Below, in pieces: positions 11,910-20,378 of a DNA stretch of 26,193 nt (position 1 is its first letter; the number at the start of each line of letters is the position of its first letter). The notes under the pieces are model-generated. The model had not been told where the DNA came from. It made no database searches and worked only from the letters and a program-made list of their open reading frames with translations. The DNA comes from JAHEJX01 sp041605955 (GTDB taxonomy: Bacteria > Actinomycetota > Acidimicrobiia > Spongiisociales > UBA5794). The translations under genes were made by a program, and so were the position numbers. The stretch lies in the NCBI GenBank assembly GCA_041605955.1, contig JBFIXI010000060.1, positions 1-26,193 on the forward strand. Reading direction: 5' to 3'.

Positions 11910-12785
11910 ATGGAACTGCACCTCATCGACGGCACCTACGAGCTGTTTCGCGCCTTCTACGGTGCTCCCAAGCGGCGTGCCCCGGACGGCCGCGAGGTCG
12001 GCGGCACGTACGGGATCACGGCAGCGACGTTGGGGATGCTCGAGCAGTCGGGGGCTACCCACGTTGCCGCCGCGTTCGACAGCGTCATCGAGTCGTGGCG
12101 CAACGACCGCTATCCGGGCTACAAGACCGGCGCCGGGATCGACCCTGCGCTCTGGGCCCAGTTTCCGCTGGCCGAGCAAGCGATGGTGGCCATCGGCGTG
12201 ACGGTGTGGTCGATGTACGAGTTCGAGACCGATGACGCCATCGCCAGCGCCGTCGAGCGATGGGCGGACGACGTCGAGCGGATCGTCGTCCATACCCCTG
12301 ACAAGGACATGGCGCAGCTCTACGGCCACCCTCGGGTGGTCGGATACAACCGGCGCGAACGCGCCTACTTCGACGCCGCCGACGTCGTCGCCAAGTTCGG
12401 GGTGCCGCCCGCATCGATTCCCGATTACCTGGCTCTCGTCGGCGACAGCGCCGACGGCTATCCGGGGCTGGCCGGATGGGGAGCCAAGTCGAGCGCCACG
12501 GTGCTGGCGCACTACGGACACATCGAGAAGATCCCGCTCGACCAAGAAGATTGGGAGGTCGTGGTGCGGGGCGCCGCCAAGCTGGCAGACACGCTGCGGG
12601 ACAACATGTCGGATGTGCTCCTCTTCAAGGAGCTGGCAACGTTGCGGCGCGATGTCCCACTACAGGAGAGCCTCGACGATCTCGCGTGGCGAGGCGTTCC
12701 CCGCATCAAGTTCACCGAGTTCTGCGACGAGCTGGGATTCGTGCAGCTGCTCGATCGGCCCCATCTCTGGGACGAGTCCGGCTGA
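11910..12785 (+). CDS. stand-alone 5'-3' exonuclease (PolA N-terminal/FEN family)
   Basis: A 291-residue protein comparable to the 5' nuclease domain of DNA polymerase I, with no polymerase attached. Metal-binding acids are conserved: D7 (LIDGTY), D57 (AAFDS), E106/D108/D109 (FETDDA), D131/D133 (TPDKD) and D179/D182 (LVGDSADGYPG). The basic gateway RNDRYPGYK and the helix-3-turn-helix DNA-binding motif (GLAGWGAKSSATVLAHYG, where GxGxKTA is usual) are present. It would remove 5' flaps or RNA primers and act in replication and repair. ATG at 11910 puts MELHLIDG at the N-terminus, as in the family. It converges with the lipoprotein gene with only 3 bases between stops. Confidence 0.9.
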   Translation: MELHLIDGTYELFRAFYGAPKRRAPDGREVGGTYGITAATLGMLEQSGATHVAAAFDSVIESWRNDRYPGYKTGAGIDPALWAQFPLAEQAMVAIGVTVWSMYEFETDDAIASAVERWADDVERIVVHTPDKDMAQLYGHPRVVGYNRRERAYFDAADVVAKFGVPPASIPDYLALVGDSADGYPGLAGWGAKSSATVLAHYGHIEKIPLDQEDWEVVVRGAAKLADTLRDNMSDVLLFKELATLRRDVPLQESLDDLAWRGVPRIKFTEFCDELGFVQLLDRPHLWDESG

Positions 12786-12788
12786 GAC

Positions 12789-13346
12789 TCAGCCGTCGCT
12801 CCCGGGAAACGCCAGCTCGCGTTGGCAAACCTCCACGGCGGCCTCGAACTCCGGATCAGAGAACTGGGCGAGCAACGTGACCGGATAGGGCTGGCCCGTC
12901 TCCAAGCTGGCGGGGTCGGGGAAGTCTTCGAAGCCGTTGTCACGCATGCATTGCGAGAACTCCAGTAGCTGATCCTCGATCTCGGCTTGCAGCTCGGGGT
13001 CGATCTCGACGTCGAAGGCCTGGGAGCGGGCGAGAATCGGCTGGCAGGTGTCGAAGGCCTCCGCGAACCTCTCGGACTGTACGTCGATGCTTTCCAGGAG
13101 GGCGGGGTCGAGGATGGGCGCGCCGTCTTCGTCGATTCCGATGTCGGGCAGCGCAATGCCCTCGTCTCGCATGCACTGGCTGAACTCGAGGAGGGCGAGA
13201 TCGGCTTCCAGCTGCCCGGCGGCGGTCGTGCTGACCCCGGGGGCAGTGTCGTCCAGGCTGGCAACACCCGCGGCATCAGTGTCGTCGCCGCCCCCGCAGG
13301 CAGCGGCCAGCATCAGCACGGCGACGATGGTGGCGACCCTTCTCAT
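12789..13346 (-). CDS. secreted lipoprotein with duplicated CMRDxG motif
   Basis: A 185-residue protein. The signal peptide MRRVATIVAVLMLAAAC ends in a lipobox LAAAC with Cys17, followed by GGGDDTD, a typical actinobacterial lipoprotein start. The mature part contains two copies of a short motif: LLEFSQCMRDEGIALPDI at ~55 and LLEFSQCMRDNGFEDFPDP at ~125. Each copy is followed ~40 residues later by another Cys (TCQPIL, VCQREL), so two disulfide-linked helical units are likely. Such FxxCMRxxGxxxFP(D/E)P lipoproteins are common beside actinobacterial efflux or peptidoglycan-associated genes; their role is unknown. The open frame continues 52 codons upstream, but the signal peptide fixes the start. 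Confidence 0.85.
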   Translation of the reverse strand: MRRVATIVAVLMLAAACGGGDDTDAAGVASLDDTAPGVSTTAAGQLEADLALLEFSQCMRDEGIALPDIGIDEDGAPILDPALLESIDVQSERFAEAFDTCQPILARSQAFDVEIDPELQAEIEDQLLEFSQCMRDNGFEDFPDPASLETGQPYPVTLLAQFSDPEFEAAVEVCQRELAFPGSDG

Positions 13347-13423
13347 CGGGCAGGACCGTAGCGCGCCCAGCGGGTTAGTCGACGGGGTCGGCGGGCGTGC
13401 CCCAGCCCGTCGCGCTGCAAGCA

Positions 13424-14824
13424 TCACAGCCCCGAGTAAGCCACCGCGTGATATCCGCTCATCCCGTGCACCCCCGCCCCAGGCGGCGTCGACGCGGAGC
13501 ACAGGTAGACCCGGTCGGCGATCCGGTAGGGGTTCGGGGCCAGCTGGGGTCGCACCAGGAGCTGGCGCAGGCTCAATTCCCCGCCGCTGATGTCACCCCC
13601 GACGTAGTTCGGGTTGTAGGTGGCCAGATCCACGGCCCGATGCACGTGCCGGGCCACTATCAAATCGCGAAATCCGGGGGCGAACCGGGCGATTTGAGCC
13701 TCGATGGCGCCGGTGGCGTCGCCGGTGTAACCCCGGGGCACGTGGCAGTAGCCCCAAACGATGTGCCGCCCCGGCGGGGCGCGGCGCGGGTCGAGGAGCG
13801 ACGGCTGCGCCACCAGCACGAAAGGCCGGTCCGGCTCTTCACCGGCGACGGCGCGTTGCTCACTGCGAGCGATCTCCTCGAAAGTGCCACCGACGTGGAC
13901 AGTGGCGGCGCGTGGTGACAGTTCGTCGGCCCACGGGATTGGGCCGCTGAGGATCCAATCGACCTTGTGCGAACCGGGGCCATGGCGCCAATGCTCCAGC
14001 CGTCGGGTCATACGATGACTGAGCCTGTGCCGGGCGATATCGGCCGCAGCCGCGGGCGATGTGTCGAGGAAGACGGCCGCGGCCGGCTCCACCTGCTCGA
14101 GTGACTCGACCCAGATCCCGGTGTCGACACGGCCCCCGAGTGCCTGCAGATAGCCGACGAGCGCCGTGATGATCTGCTGCGATCCGCCGGCGACAATGGG
14201 CCATCCCACGTCATGGGCAGCGGCGGCCAGGACAAGTGCCACCCCGCCCGTGGTCGCGGCGTTCAAGCTGGATATGGAGTGGGCGCCGAGGCCGGCGAGC
14301 AAGGCCCTGCCGGCATCGGTGTCGAAGCGGGCGGCGAGGCTGCTCGTGGATCGGATTGCTTTGAGGCCGAATCGAGCCATCGTCCACGGGCGGCGCCAAG
14401 CTGTCTGGAGCGGGGCCATTGCGCCGGCAATGATCTGGTCGATCCTCGCGAGGAGCGGGCCAACTAGAGCGCGATAGGCGGCGCCGTCGCGACCGAGGAG
14501 GCGGACCGTCTCGTCGAGCGGCAGCATCAGCCCCACGGCGCGACCCCCGCCGAGCGGATGGCTCAGCTGGACGTCGGGCACCAGCCACGTGAGCCCGTGC
14601 TCGCGCAACGGGAGACGGCTGAGATAGGGGGAGGCGGCGCCGAGCGGATGGACCGCCGCGCAGACATCGTGCCAGTGGCCCGGCTCGATGAGCTCGAGCG
14701 TGCGGGCACCGCCGCCGGGAGTAGCTGCTCCTTCGATGACCCGCACTGAGTGGCCGCGACGCGCCAGCTCAACGGCGGCGGCGAGCCCGTTGGGGCCGGA
14801 TCCGACTACGACCACGTCGGGCAT
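13424..14824 (-). CDS. FAD-dependent phytoene-desaturase-like oxidoreductase
   Basis: A 466-residue protein. The N-terminal Rossmann FAD motif VVVVGSGPNGLAAAVELARR ends in an acidic residue (VIEGA), followed by PGGGART, the hallmark of the phytoene dehydrogenase/NAD(P)-FAD superfamily. The C-terminal FAD-binding end is VYLCSASTPPGAGVHGMSGY. The middle is the variable substrate domain. Members desaturate or isomerise carotenoids or other isoprenoids, but many actinobacterial ones are uncharacterised. No carotenoid genes lie nearby, so the substrate is open. ATG at 14824 begins MPDVVVVGSGPNG. The gene is transcribed divergently from the ABC exporter at 14921 and is followed by the lipoprotein gene. 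Confidence 0.9.
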   Translation of the reverse strand: MPDVVVVGSGPNGLAAAVELARRGHSVRVIEGAATPGGGARTLELIEPGHWHDVCAAVHPLGAASPYLSRLPLREHGLTWLVPDVQLSHPLGGGRAVGLMLPLDETVRLLGRDGAAYRALVGPLLARIDQIIAGAMAPLQTAWRRPWTMARFGLKAIRSTSSLAARFDTDAGRALLAGLGAHSISSLNAATTGGVALVLAAAAHDVGWPIVAGGSQQIITALVGYLQALGGRVDTGIWVESLEQVEPAAAVFLDTSPAAAADIARHRLSHRMTRRLEHWRHGPGSHKVDWILSGPIPWADELSPRAATVHVGGTFEEIARSEQRAVAGEEPDRPFVLVAQPSLLDPRRAPPGRHIVWGYCHVPRGYTGDATGAIEAQIARFAPGFRDLIVARHVHRAVDLATYNPNYVGGDISGGELSLRQLLVRPQLAPNPYRIADRVYLCSASTPPGAGVHGMSGYHAVAYSGL

Positions 14825-14920
14825 GAAGCGATTCTGCCACTGCGGTCGAGCTGCGGTGTCACCTTCGAGCTTGCGGGGCTGCGACCCACCGCCCACACTG
14901 CATCTCGACAGGAGGGGATC

Positions 14921-15811
14921 TTGGCTATCGAAGTCACCGGTCTCGTCAAAACCTACGGCGACCTCAGGGCCGTCAACGGTGTCGATCTCAGCGTTGCCGA
15001 GGGGGAGGTGTTCGCCCTGCTCGGTCCCAACGGCGCCGGTAAGTCGACGACGGTCGAGATCCTCGAAGGCCATCGCACCCCCACCGCCGGGACCGTGCGA
15101 GTGCTCGGCATGGATCCGGAGACCGGCGGGCGATCCTACCGGGAGCGTATCGGCATCGTTCTGCAGGAGACTGCCATCGAGGACGCGCTCTCGGTGCGCG
15201 AGGCCATTGCCTACTACGGGGCGCTCTACCCCCAGCGGCGCCGCCCGGAGGAGCTGATCGAGATCGTCGGTCTCGAGGAGAAGGCAGCCGCTCGGATCAA
15301 GACGCTCTCGGGAGGACAGCGGCGCCGACTCGAGCTGGCGCTCGGCATAGTGGGCGATCCCGAGGTCATCTTCATGGACGAGCCGACTACCGGCTTCGAT
15401 CCCTCCGCCCGCCGTCAAGCGTGGACGATCATCGAGAACCTCGCCAGCTTGGGCAAGACGATCCTGCTGACGACGCACTACATGGACGAGGCGCAGGCGC
15501 TGTCGGATCGAGTGGCCGTGATCCGGGCCGGGGAGATCGTCGCCGAGGGCAGCCCCGAGACGATTGGGGGGCGCCGCGATGCGGAGACCCAGATCTCATT
15601 CATGCTGGCTCCCGGGACGGCGCCTCCAGGCCTTGGCGAGCTGCCCCGCGGGGATGGTGGCTACGTGCTGGCCTCGAAGGACGCCACCCGGACGTTGCAC
15701 GAGCTGACGACCTGGGCGCTGGACCGCGGAGTCGACTTGGGCATGCTCACCGTGGCGCGGCCGTCGCTCGAGGACATCTATCTCGAACTCACCGGGGAGC
15801 AGTCGCAATGA
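14921..15811 (+). CDS. ABC-2 exporter ATP-binding protein
   Basis: A 296-residue ATPase of the drug/lipid exporter type. It has Walker A GPNGAGKST (residues ~34-42), Q-loop VLQETAIEDALS, signature LSGGQRRRLELALGI, Walker B VIFMDEPTTGFDP and the H-loop LTTHYMDEA. A C-terminal domain of about 80 residues is typical of NatA/DrrA-like proteins. TTG at 14921 is chosen because GGAGGGG lies 5-10 bases upstream and the family N-terminus IEVTGLVKTYGD follows. Its stop overlaps the permease start (ATGA), so the two form one transporter. The substrate is unknown. Confidence 0.93.
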   Translation: MAIEVTGLVKTYGDLRAVNGVDLSVAEGEVFALLGPNGAGKSTTVEILEGHRTPTAGTVRVLGMDPETGGRSYRERIGIVLQETAIEDALSVREAIAYYGALYPQRRRPEELIEIVGLEEKAAARIKTLSGGQRRRLELALGIVGDPEVIFMDEPTTGFDPSARRQAWTIIENLASLGKTILLTTHYMDEAQALSDRVAVIRAGEIVAEGSPETIGGRRDAETQISFMLAPGTAPPGLGELPRGDGGYVLASKDATRTLHELTTWALDRGVDLGMLTVARPSLEDIYLELTGEQSQ

Positions 15812-16659
15812 GCGGGCGCCATTCCGATCTGACGCTGATCTGGCTGCAGATTCGTTACCAGAACAAGATCTTCTGGCGGACGCCGGTGGCGGCGTTCTTC
15901 ACCATCGTCTTTCCACTCATGTTCCTGCTGGTGTTCGTGACCATTTTCGGCAACGAGACGGTCGAGGAGCTCGGCATCACCACTGCTCAGTTCTATGCGC
16001 CGGCGTTGGCGGTCTTCGGAGCCGTATCGGCCACCTATACGAATCTCGCCATCAACACCTCGATCTCGCGTGACGAGGGCATTCTGAAGCGGATGCGCGG
16101 CACCCCCGTTCCGCCATGGATCTATCTAGCCGGGCGGGTGGGCAGCGCCGTCTGGATCGCGTTCTTGGCTGTTGTGCTGATGATGGCCGTGGGCGTGGTC
16201 TTCTACGGGGTCGAGATCTATGCGGAATCGTTGCCCGCCGCCCTGGCGACCTTCGTCGTCGGTGTGGCCTGCTTCGCAGCCCTCGGGCTGCTGGTGGCGG
16301 CTCTCGCCCCCAGCGGCGACTCGGCGCCGGCAATCGCCAACGCCACCCTGCTGCCGTTGGCGTTCATCTCGGACATCTTCCTCACGCCCGCCGAGGGCCG
16401 GCCGGCGTGGATATCCACTCTTGGCGATGTGTTCCCGCTGAAGCACTTTGCCGTGGCCTTCAGCGATGCCTTCAACCCCATCGAGACCGCCGCCGCGGAC
16501 GGCTGGCTCGACCACTTCCAATGGACGCGGTTCGGGGTGATGGCGCTGTGGTTGGTTGGAGGCGCCGTGTTGGCGGCCCGGTTCTTCAGCTGGGAGCCTC
16601 GGGGTGGAGAACGCAGGCGCACGGCGCGCCAACGCGCCAAGGCGGCGCAGGCCACGTGA
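15808..16659 (+). CDS. ABC-2 type exporter permease
   Basis: A 283-residue membrane protein with six hydrophobic segments, including AAFFTIVFPLMFLLVFVTIF (residues ~28-47), a second around FYAPALAVFGAVSATYTNLA and a third at AVWIAFLAVVLMMAVGVVFY. The ABC-2 motif SRDEGILKRMRGTPVPPW, the cytoplasmic coupling loop, lies near residues 89-106. The last segment is followed by a basic tail. It pairs with the ATPase ending at 15811, with which it overlaps by 4 bases. It probably exports a lipid, drug or polyketide-like compound as a dimer. Confidence 0.92.
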   Translation: MSGRHSDLTLIWLQIRYQNKIFWRTPVAAFFTIVFPLMFLLVFVTIFGNETVEELGITTAQFYAPALAVFGAVSATYTNLAINTSISRDEGILKRMRGTPVPPWIYLAGRVGSAVWIAFLAVVLMMAVGVVFYGVEIYAESLPAALATFVVGVACFAALGLLVAALAPSGDSAPAIANATLLPLAFISDIFLTPAEGRPAWISTLGDVFPLKHFAVAFSDAFNPIETAAADGWLDHFQWTRFGVMALWLVGGAVLAARFFSWEPRGGERRRTARQRAKAAQAT

Positions 16660-16698
16660 GAGACTCGGCCGGTTGGGCACGCGCCGCCGATCCTCGGG

Positions 16699-17523
16699 TC
16701 AGGCCTCGGCTCCGACACTGAGCAACCGCTCGCGGCTGATGGCGCGAGCTCCGGACGCGACTCCCCAAATGGCGAGCACCCAAGCCACGGACCCCACCAG
16801 CATGGCCGCCACGGTGGGATTCAGCACGAAGCCGCTCGAGGCGACGTAGCTCGCCATGATGATCGGCAGGGAGATGAGGCTGGCTGCCTGCTGGGCGGCG
16901 GCAGTGGATTGCACCCGCGCCGACAGTCGTACGATGATCGACAGGGCCACCAGCAGGAACGGCGGAACCACCCAGAGAATCAGCAGCCACCAGCCTGCCG
17001 TCGGGAAGAACCAGCCGCCCACGATGGGTCCGGCCCGGAAGTTGACGATCAGCGCATAGATGCCGAAGCCCACCACCGTGGCGACATAACCGGGAATGGC
17101 GCTGGCGAGCAGCTTGCCGGCGTAGATCTCGCGGATTTGGAGAGGCGAGTGGGCCAGGAACTCGCCGATGCCCCGCTCGCGCTCACCGACAATTGCCTGG
17201 GCGCCCACTGCCGAAGAGATCGTGAGCGGGACGACGATGGCGACCGGCGCCAACAGGAACACTGCCCGCGAATAGGCCGCCCGGGCGGCGGCCGTCTCGC
17301 CCTGAACGACGTCGGCCGCGGTCCCCGGCAGGGAGGTGAGCACGTCACCGATCTGTTGCACGATCTCCAGGCTCTGCGGGCGGGTCACCACGCCGAGCAG
17401 TACCCACGGGATGAACACGAAGAAGATGCCACCGAGGATCACCATCGGAATCCAGTAGTCCTTGCTGATGAACAGCCGGTGCAGATCGATCCGGGCGACC
17501 GTCCACACGTTGCTCCAGCTCAC
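16699..17523 (-). CDS. ABC-2 family permease
   Basis: A 274-residue membrane protein with about six segments (for example IPMVILGGIFFVFIPWVLLG, AVFLLAPVAIVVPLTISSAV, FPTAGWWLLILWVVPPFLLV). The region GERERGIGEFLAHSPL is the cytoplasmic ABC-2 coupling loop. It is of the ABC-2-transporter type with a large extracytoplasmic loop between helices 1 and 2. GTG at 17523 overlaps the ATPase stop by 4 bases (GTGA). It converges with the other exporter at 16659, about 40 bases away. The substrate is unknown. Confidence 0.88.
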   Translation of the reverse strand: MSWSNVWTVARIDLHRLFISKDYWIPMVILGGIFFVFIPWVLLGVVTRPQSLEIVQQIGDVLTSLPGTAADVVQGETAAARAAYSRAVFLLAPVAIVVPLTISSAVGAQAIVGERERGIGEFLAHSPLQIREIYAGKLLASAIPGYVATVVGFGIYALIVNFRAGPIVGGWFFPTAGWWLLILWVVPPFLLVALSIIVRLSARVQSTAAAQQAASLISLPIIMASYVASSGFVLNPTVAAMLVGSVAWVLAIWGVASGARAISRERLLSVGAEA

Positions 17524-18497
17524 GGTGTCATCTCCGCCGGTGGAGCATCGGGCGGCGGGGTATCGGGGGGCGGGACGTCACGCAGCTGCCGTTGCATCTC
17601 GAAATAGAGGTGCTCGAGAGTTGCCGCCATCGGCTCGATCCGGGTTATGCGCACCCCGTCTCGGACCAGTGCCGCCACCATGTCCGGGAGCACCTCGATC
17701 GATTCCAGGGTGACGTGCATCGCACCGTTCCATTTGGCGCCGAGCACGCCGCGGTGGGTGTCGAGATCCTTCAGCAGATCCCGGTTCTCGGCATCGATGA
17801 TGACGACCGGAGACGTCATGTAGCGGTTCGCCAGCTCGATCGGATGGCCGGCGGCGCGTGCCCGACCGGCCCCCATCAAGATGACCTGGTCGGCGATGCC
17901 CTCGGCCTCGTGGAGCAGGTGGGTTGTCATGATCACGGTACGGCCGCTGCCGGCCAGCTCGCGGATGAGGTCGAGCACCGCCCGGGCCGACTCCGGATCG
18001 AGCCCGGCGGTCGGCTCGTCGAGAAGAAGAATCTCGGGGTCGTGCAGCACGGCGCGAGCAAGCGCTAGCCGCGTGCGCATGCCCGTGGAATAGCCCGCCA
18101 CCTCGAGATGCAGGGCATGATCGATGCCGAATCGGGCCGCCGCTTCGTCGATCGTGTCCTCTGACGCCCCCCAGATACGGGCGGCGTATCGGAGGTTGTC
18201 ACGCCCGGACAGCCGATCGTAGAGCGCCGGCTTGGGCGGCACTACGCCGCAGCGGCGACGAATCTCGTCACCGTCTTCCATCGGGTTCAAGCCGAGCACG
18301 TCGATGGTGCCGGCATCGGGGCGCAGTGAGCCGGTGATCAGTCGGACCGTGGTCGTCTTGCCGGCCCCGTTCGGCCCGAGCAACACGGCCACCGTGCCCC
18401 GGGGCACGCTCATTGTCAGGTCATCGACGGCGCGAATGACCCCAAAGCGGCGACTGACGCCGTCGAGATGGATCCCCGCTGTCATCTCCCGGTTCAT
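17520..18497 (-). CDS. ABC-2 exporter ATP-binding protein
   Basis: A 325-residue ATPase: Walker A GPNGAGKTTT (residues ~41-50), Q-loop VVPPKPALYDRLS (Pro-Pro-Lys where Gln is usual), signature YSTGMRTRLALARAV, Walker B ILLLDEPTAGLDP and H-loop MTTHLLHEA. A regulatory C-terminal domain ends in a Pro-rich tail PPPDTPPPDAPPAEMTP. The STGMR signature is a known variant of the NatA-like group. The missing Q-loop Gln is uncommon, and may reduce coupling or simply reflect divergence. ATG at 18497 is preferred over ATG at 18485. It is translationally coupled to the permease at 17523. Confidence 0.92.
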   Translation of the reverse strand: MNREMTAGIHLDGVSRRFGVIRAVDDLTMSVPRGTVAVLLGPNGAGKTTTVRLITGSLRPDAGTIDVLGLNPMEDGDEIRRRCGVVPPKPALYDRLSGRDNLRYAARIWGASEDTIDEAAARFGIDHALHLEVAGYSTGMRTRLALARAVLHDPEILLLDEPTAGLDPESARAVLDLIRELAGSGRTVIMTTHLLHEAEGIADQVILMGAGRARAAGHPIELANRYMTSPVVIIDAENRDLLKDLDTHRGVLGAKWNGAMHVTLESIEVLPDMVAALVRDGVRITRIEPMAATLEHLYFEMQRQLRDVPPPDTPPPDAPPAEMTP

Positions 18498-18588
18498 CGG
18501 CCCTGAAGGTACAGGAGTTGAGAGCCAAAGCGGGCGGGAATGACGCAGAACCGAGCACTAGTGGCGCAAGTGATGGGACAATCGCCCC

Positions 18589-19284
18589 ATGTGCGGCCGG
18601 TTTGTGCAGTCCCAGGCGGCGGAGAAATACGCCGAGTTCCTCGGCGTGGATGAGATCAAGGTCGATCCGCTACCGCCCTCGTACAACGTCGCCCCCACCG
18701 ATCAGGTGTACGCCGTAGCCGAACACGACGGACGGCGTCTCCTCGGCTCGTTTCGGTGGGGACTGCTCCCGTTCTGGGCGAAAGACAAGAAGCTGGCGGC
18801 CCGCAATATCAACGCCCGCGCCGAGACGGTGGCCAGCAAGCCCACGTTCAAGGAGAGCTTGGCGAAGCGGCGCTGCCTGATCCCGGTCGACGGCTTCTAC
18901 GAATGGCAACGCCGCGACAAGGGAAAGCTGCCGCACTATGTGTACCGCCGTGATGGCTCCCCGCTCGCCCTTGCCGGGCTCTGGTCCACTTGGAAAGACC
19001 CCGACACTGGCGAGCGGCTACGAACCTGCACGATCATCACCGGTGAGCCCAACGATCTGGTGGCGCCGATTCACGATCGGATGCCGGTCGTGTTGCCCGA
19101 GGCGGCGTGGGCGGCGTGGCTGGACCGGGACAATGACGATCCCGCTGCCGCCGCCGAGCTGCTCGGCGTGTATCCCGCCACCCAAATGGCGCTTCACCCC
19201 GTCTCCACCCTCGTCAACAAGGTGGCGAATAACGTGCCTGAGCTGATCGACGTGTTGGAGACTCCTGCTGTCGACGGGGCCTGA
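18589..19284 (+). CDS. SRAP-family protein (HMCES/YedK), abasic-site DNA-protein crosslinker
   Basis: A 231-residue protein with every active-site residue of the family: Cys2 (MCGRF; the Met is removed and Cys bonds to the abasic site), N75 within NINARAE, E105 in DGFYEW and H162 in HDRMP. Other family signatures are YNVAPTD, FRWGLLPFWAKD, RRCLIPVDGF and FAGLW-like LAGLWSTW. It forms a thiazolidine crosslink with abasic sites in single-stranded DNA and so protects replication forks. Length and spacing match E. coli YedK. It lies alone between the divergent exporter and the convergent DUF2332 gene. No mycobacterial-type SOS box is seen in the 91-base upstream gap. Confidence 0.95.
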   Translation: MCGRFVQSQAAEKYAEFLGVDEIKVDPLPPSYNVAPTDQVYAVAEHDGRRLLGSFRWGLLPFWAKDKKLAARNINARAETVASKPTFKESLAKRRCLIPVDGFYEWQRRDKGKLPHYVYRRDGSPLALAGLWSTWKDPDTGERLRTCTIITGEPNDLVAPIHDRMPVVLPEAAWAAWLDRDNDDPAAAAELLGVYPATQMALHPVSTLVNKVANNVPELIDVLETPAVDGA

Positions 19285-19304
19285 CCGAGCCGGCGGCTGC
19301 TTCG

Positions 19305-20354
19305 TCAGCTTGTGTGGAGCCAGTCGATCCAGGCGCCGTGGAAGTGGACCAACGCCAGCTCTCGAGCCAACGGGTCGGGCCCGTGAACGGTCAGCTCCAG
19401 GATCGTGACGCGATCGAGGTCGTACCATTCGGCTCCGATCCGGTATATGGGTCGGTTCACCTCGCCTGCCAGCCGATCCAGCAGAGCCGCGAAGCGGGCC
19501 CGATCCGTACGCGACAGCTGGTTGATCACGAACGAGTGCTGCACCACTAATGCCATTTCGGGCGGCGCTTGCGCCACGAGCTGCCGGACCGCTCCCAGGG
19601 CGTCGCCGCGCACGATGATCGGCTTGTGTTGCCGGGCCACCTCGAGGGCGGCGGCAAGGCGCTCATGGCGTGTCACCTGGTCTGCCCACACCAATGCTTT
19701 GAGCCAGCGGGCCTGGTCGGGATCGGTGACATCGACGGGGTGGGTATCGAGCCCACGGCGCCAGCCGATGTCGGGCAGCCCAGTTGCTTCTGCGGGCACG
19801 GTGGCTCCTGTATGGCAAGTCAGCTTCACCACCGAGCCGATGCCGGTCTCGACCACCGTCGTCTCGCTTTCGTATCGATAGTGGTATCGGTCAACGTTTT
19901 GATTGAGCCCGGCGCTGCTACCGACTTCGATGAGCGCAATCGGCAGCCCGCTCAATCGGTTCACCAGGTTGTAAGCGGGCAGCAAGAAACAGCAGCGAGC
20001 TACTTCGTTGGTCTGGACCCGGCGGACGGCGATCAGCTCGGCGATATGCGTCCGGCGTTCGAGGACGAAGGCGGCGAAGTGATCCTCGAGATCTCCGTCG
20101 GTGCGGCTTCCTCCCAGCGACGGATACCACTGCGCGAGCGGATGAGCGGGATCGGCGACCAGCAGATATTGAACGGCGGCCAGCAGCAGATTCATGTGGA
20201 TTTGTCCGGCCGGCACCGCCTGCAGAATCTCCAAGACCTCGTCGTTGGAGGCGACGCTGGCGGCGAGCCTGGCGTACAGCGGGGAGTCTTGCGGAATGGA
20301 CCCGGCCCATTCGACGACGGAGCCCCTCAGCTCGGCGACGGTCCATGCGGCCAT
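19305..20354 (-). CDS. DUF2332 family protein
   Basis: A 349-residue protein matching DUF2332 throughout: an N-terminal helical region (SPLYARLAASVASNDEVLEI), QYLLVADPAHPLAQWYPSL, LVNRLSGLPIALIEVGSSAG, WRRGLDTHPVDVTD and the C-terminal HGAWIDWLHTS. The IALIEVGSSAGLN segment resembles a methyltransferase-like SAM-binding turn, and some members are annotated as SAM-dependent, but function is not established. It lies 24 bases after the receiver-domain gene on the same strand and is probably the last gene of that operon. Confidence 0.9.
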   Translation of the reverse strand: MAAWTVAELRGSVVEWAGSIPQDSPLYARLAASVASNDEVLEILQAVPAGQIHMNLLLAAVQYLLVADPAHPLAQWYPSLGGSRTDGDLEDHFAAFVLERRTHIAELIAVRRVQTNEVARCCFLLPAYNLVNRLSGLPIALIEVGSSAGLNQNVDRYHYRYESETTVVETGIGSVVKLTCHTGATVPAEATGLPDIGWRRGLDTHPVDVTDPDQARWLKALVWADQVTRHERLAAALEVARQHKPIIVRGDALGAVRQLVAQAPPEMALVVQHSFVINQLSRTDRARFAALLDRLAGEVNRPIYRIGAEWYDLDRVTILELTVHGPDPLARELALVHFHGAWIDWLHTS

Positions 20355-20378
20355 CGCAAGAGGCTACCGGTGTCGCCT

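Noticed and set aside
13424..15478. Extended 684-codon version of the FAD oxidoreductase
   Set aside because: The extra N-terminal 218 codons run antisense across the ABC ATPase gene. The FAD motif right after ATG 14824 fixes the start.
14882..18497. A single four-gene exporter operon
   Set aside because: The two ATPase-permease pairs are on opposite strands and converge at 16660-16698, so they are separate transcription units.
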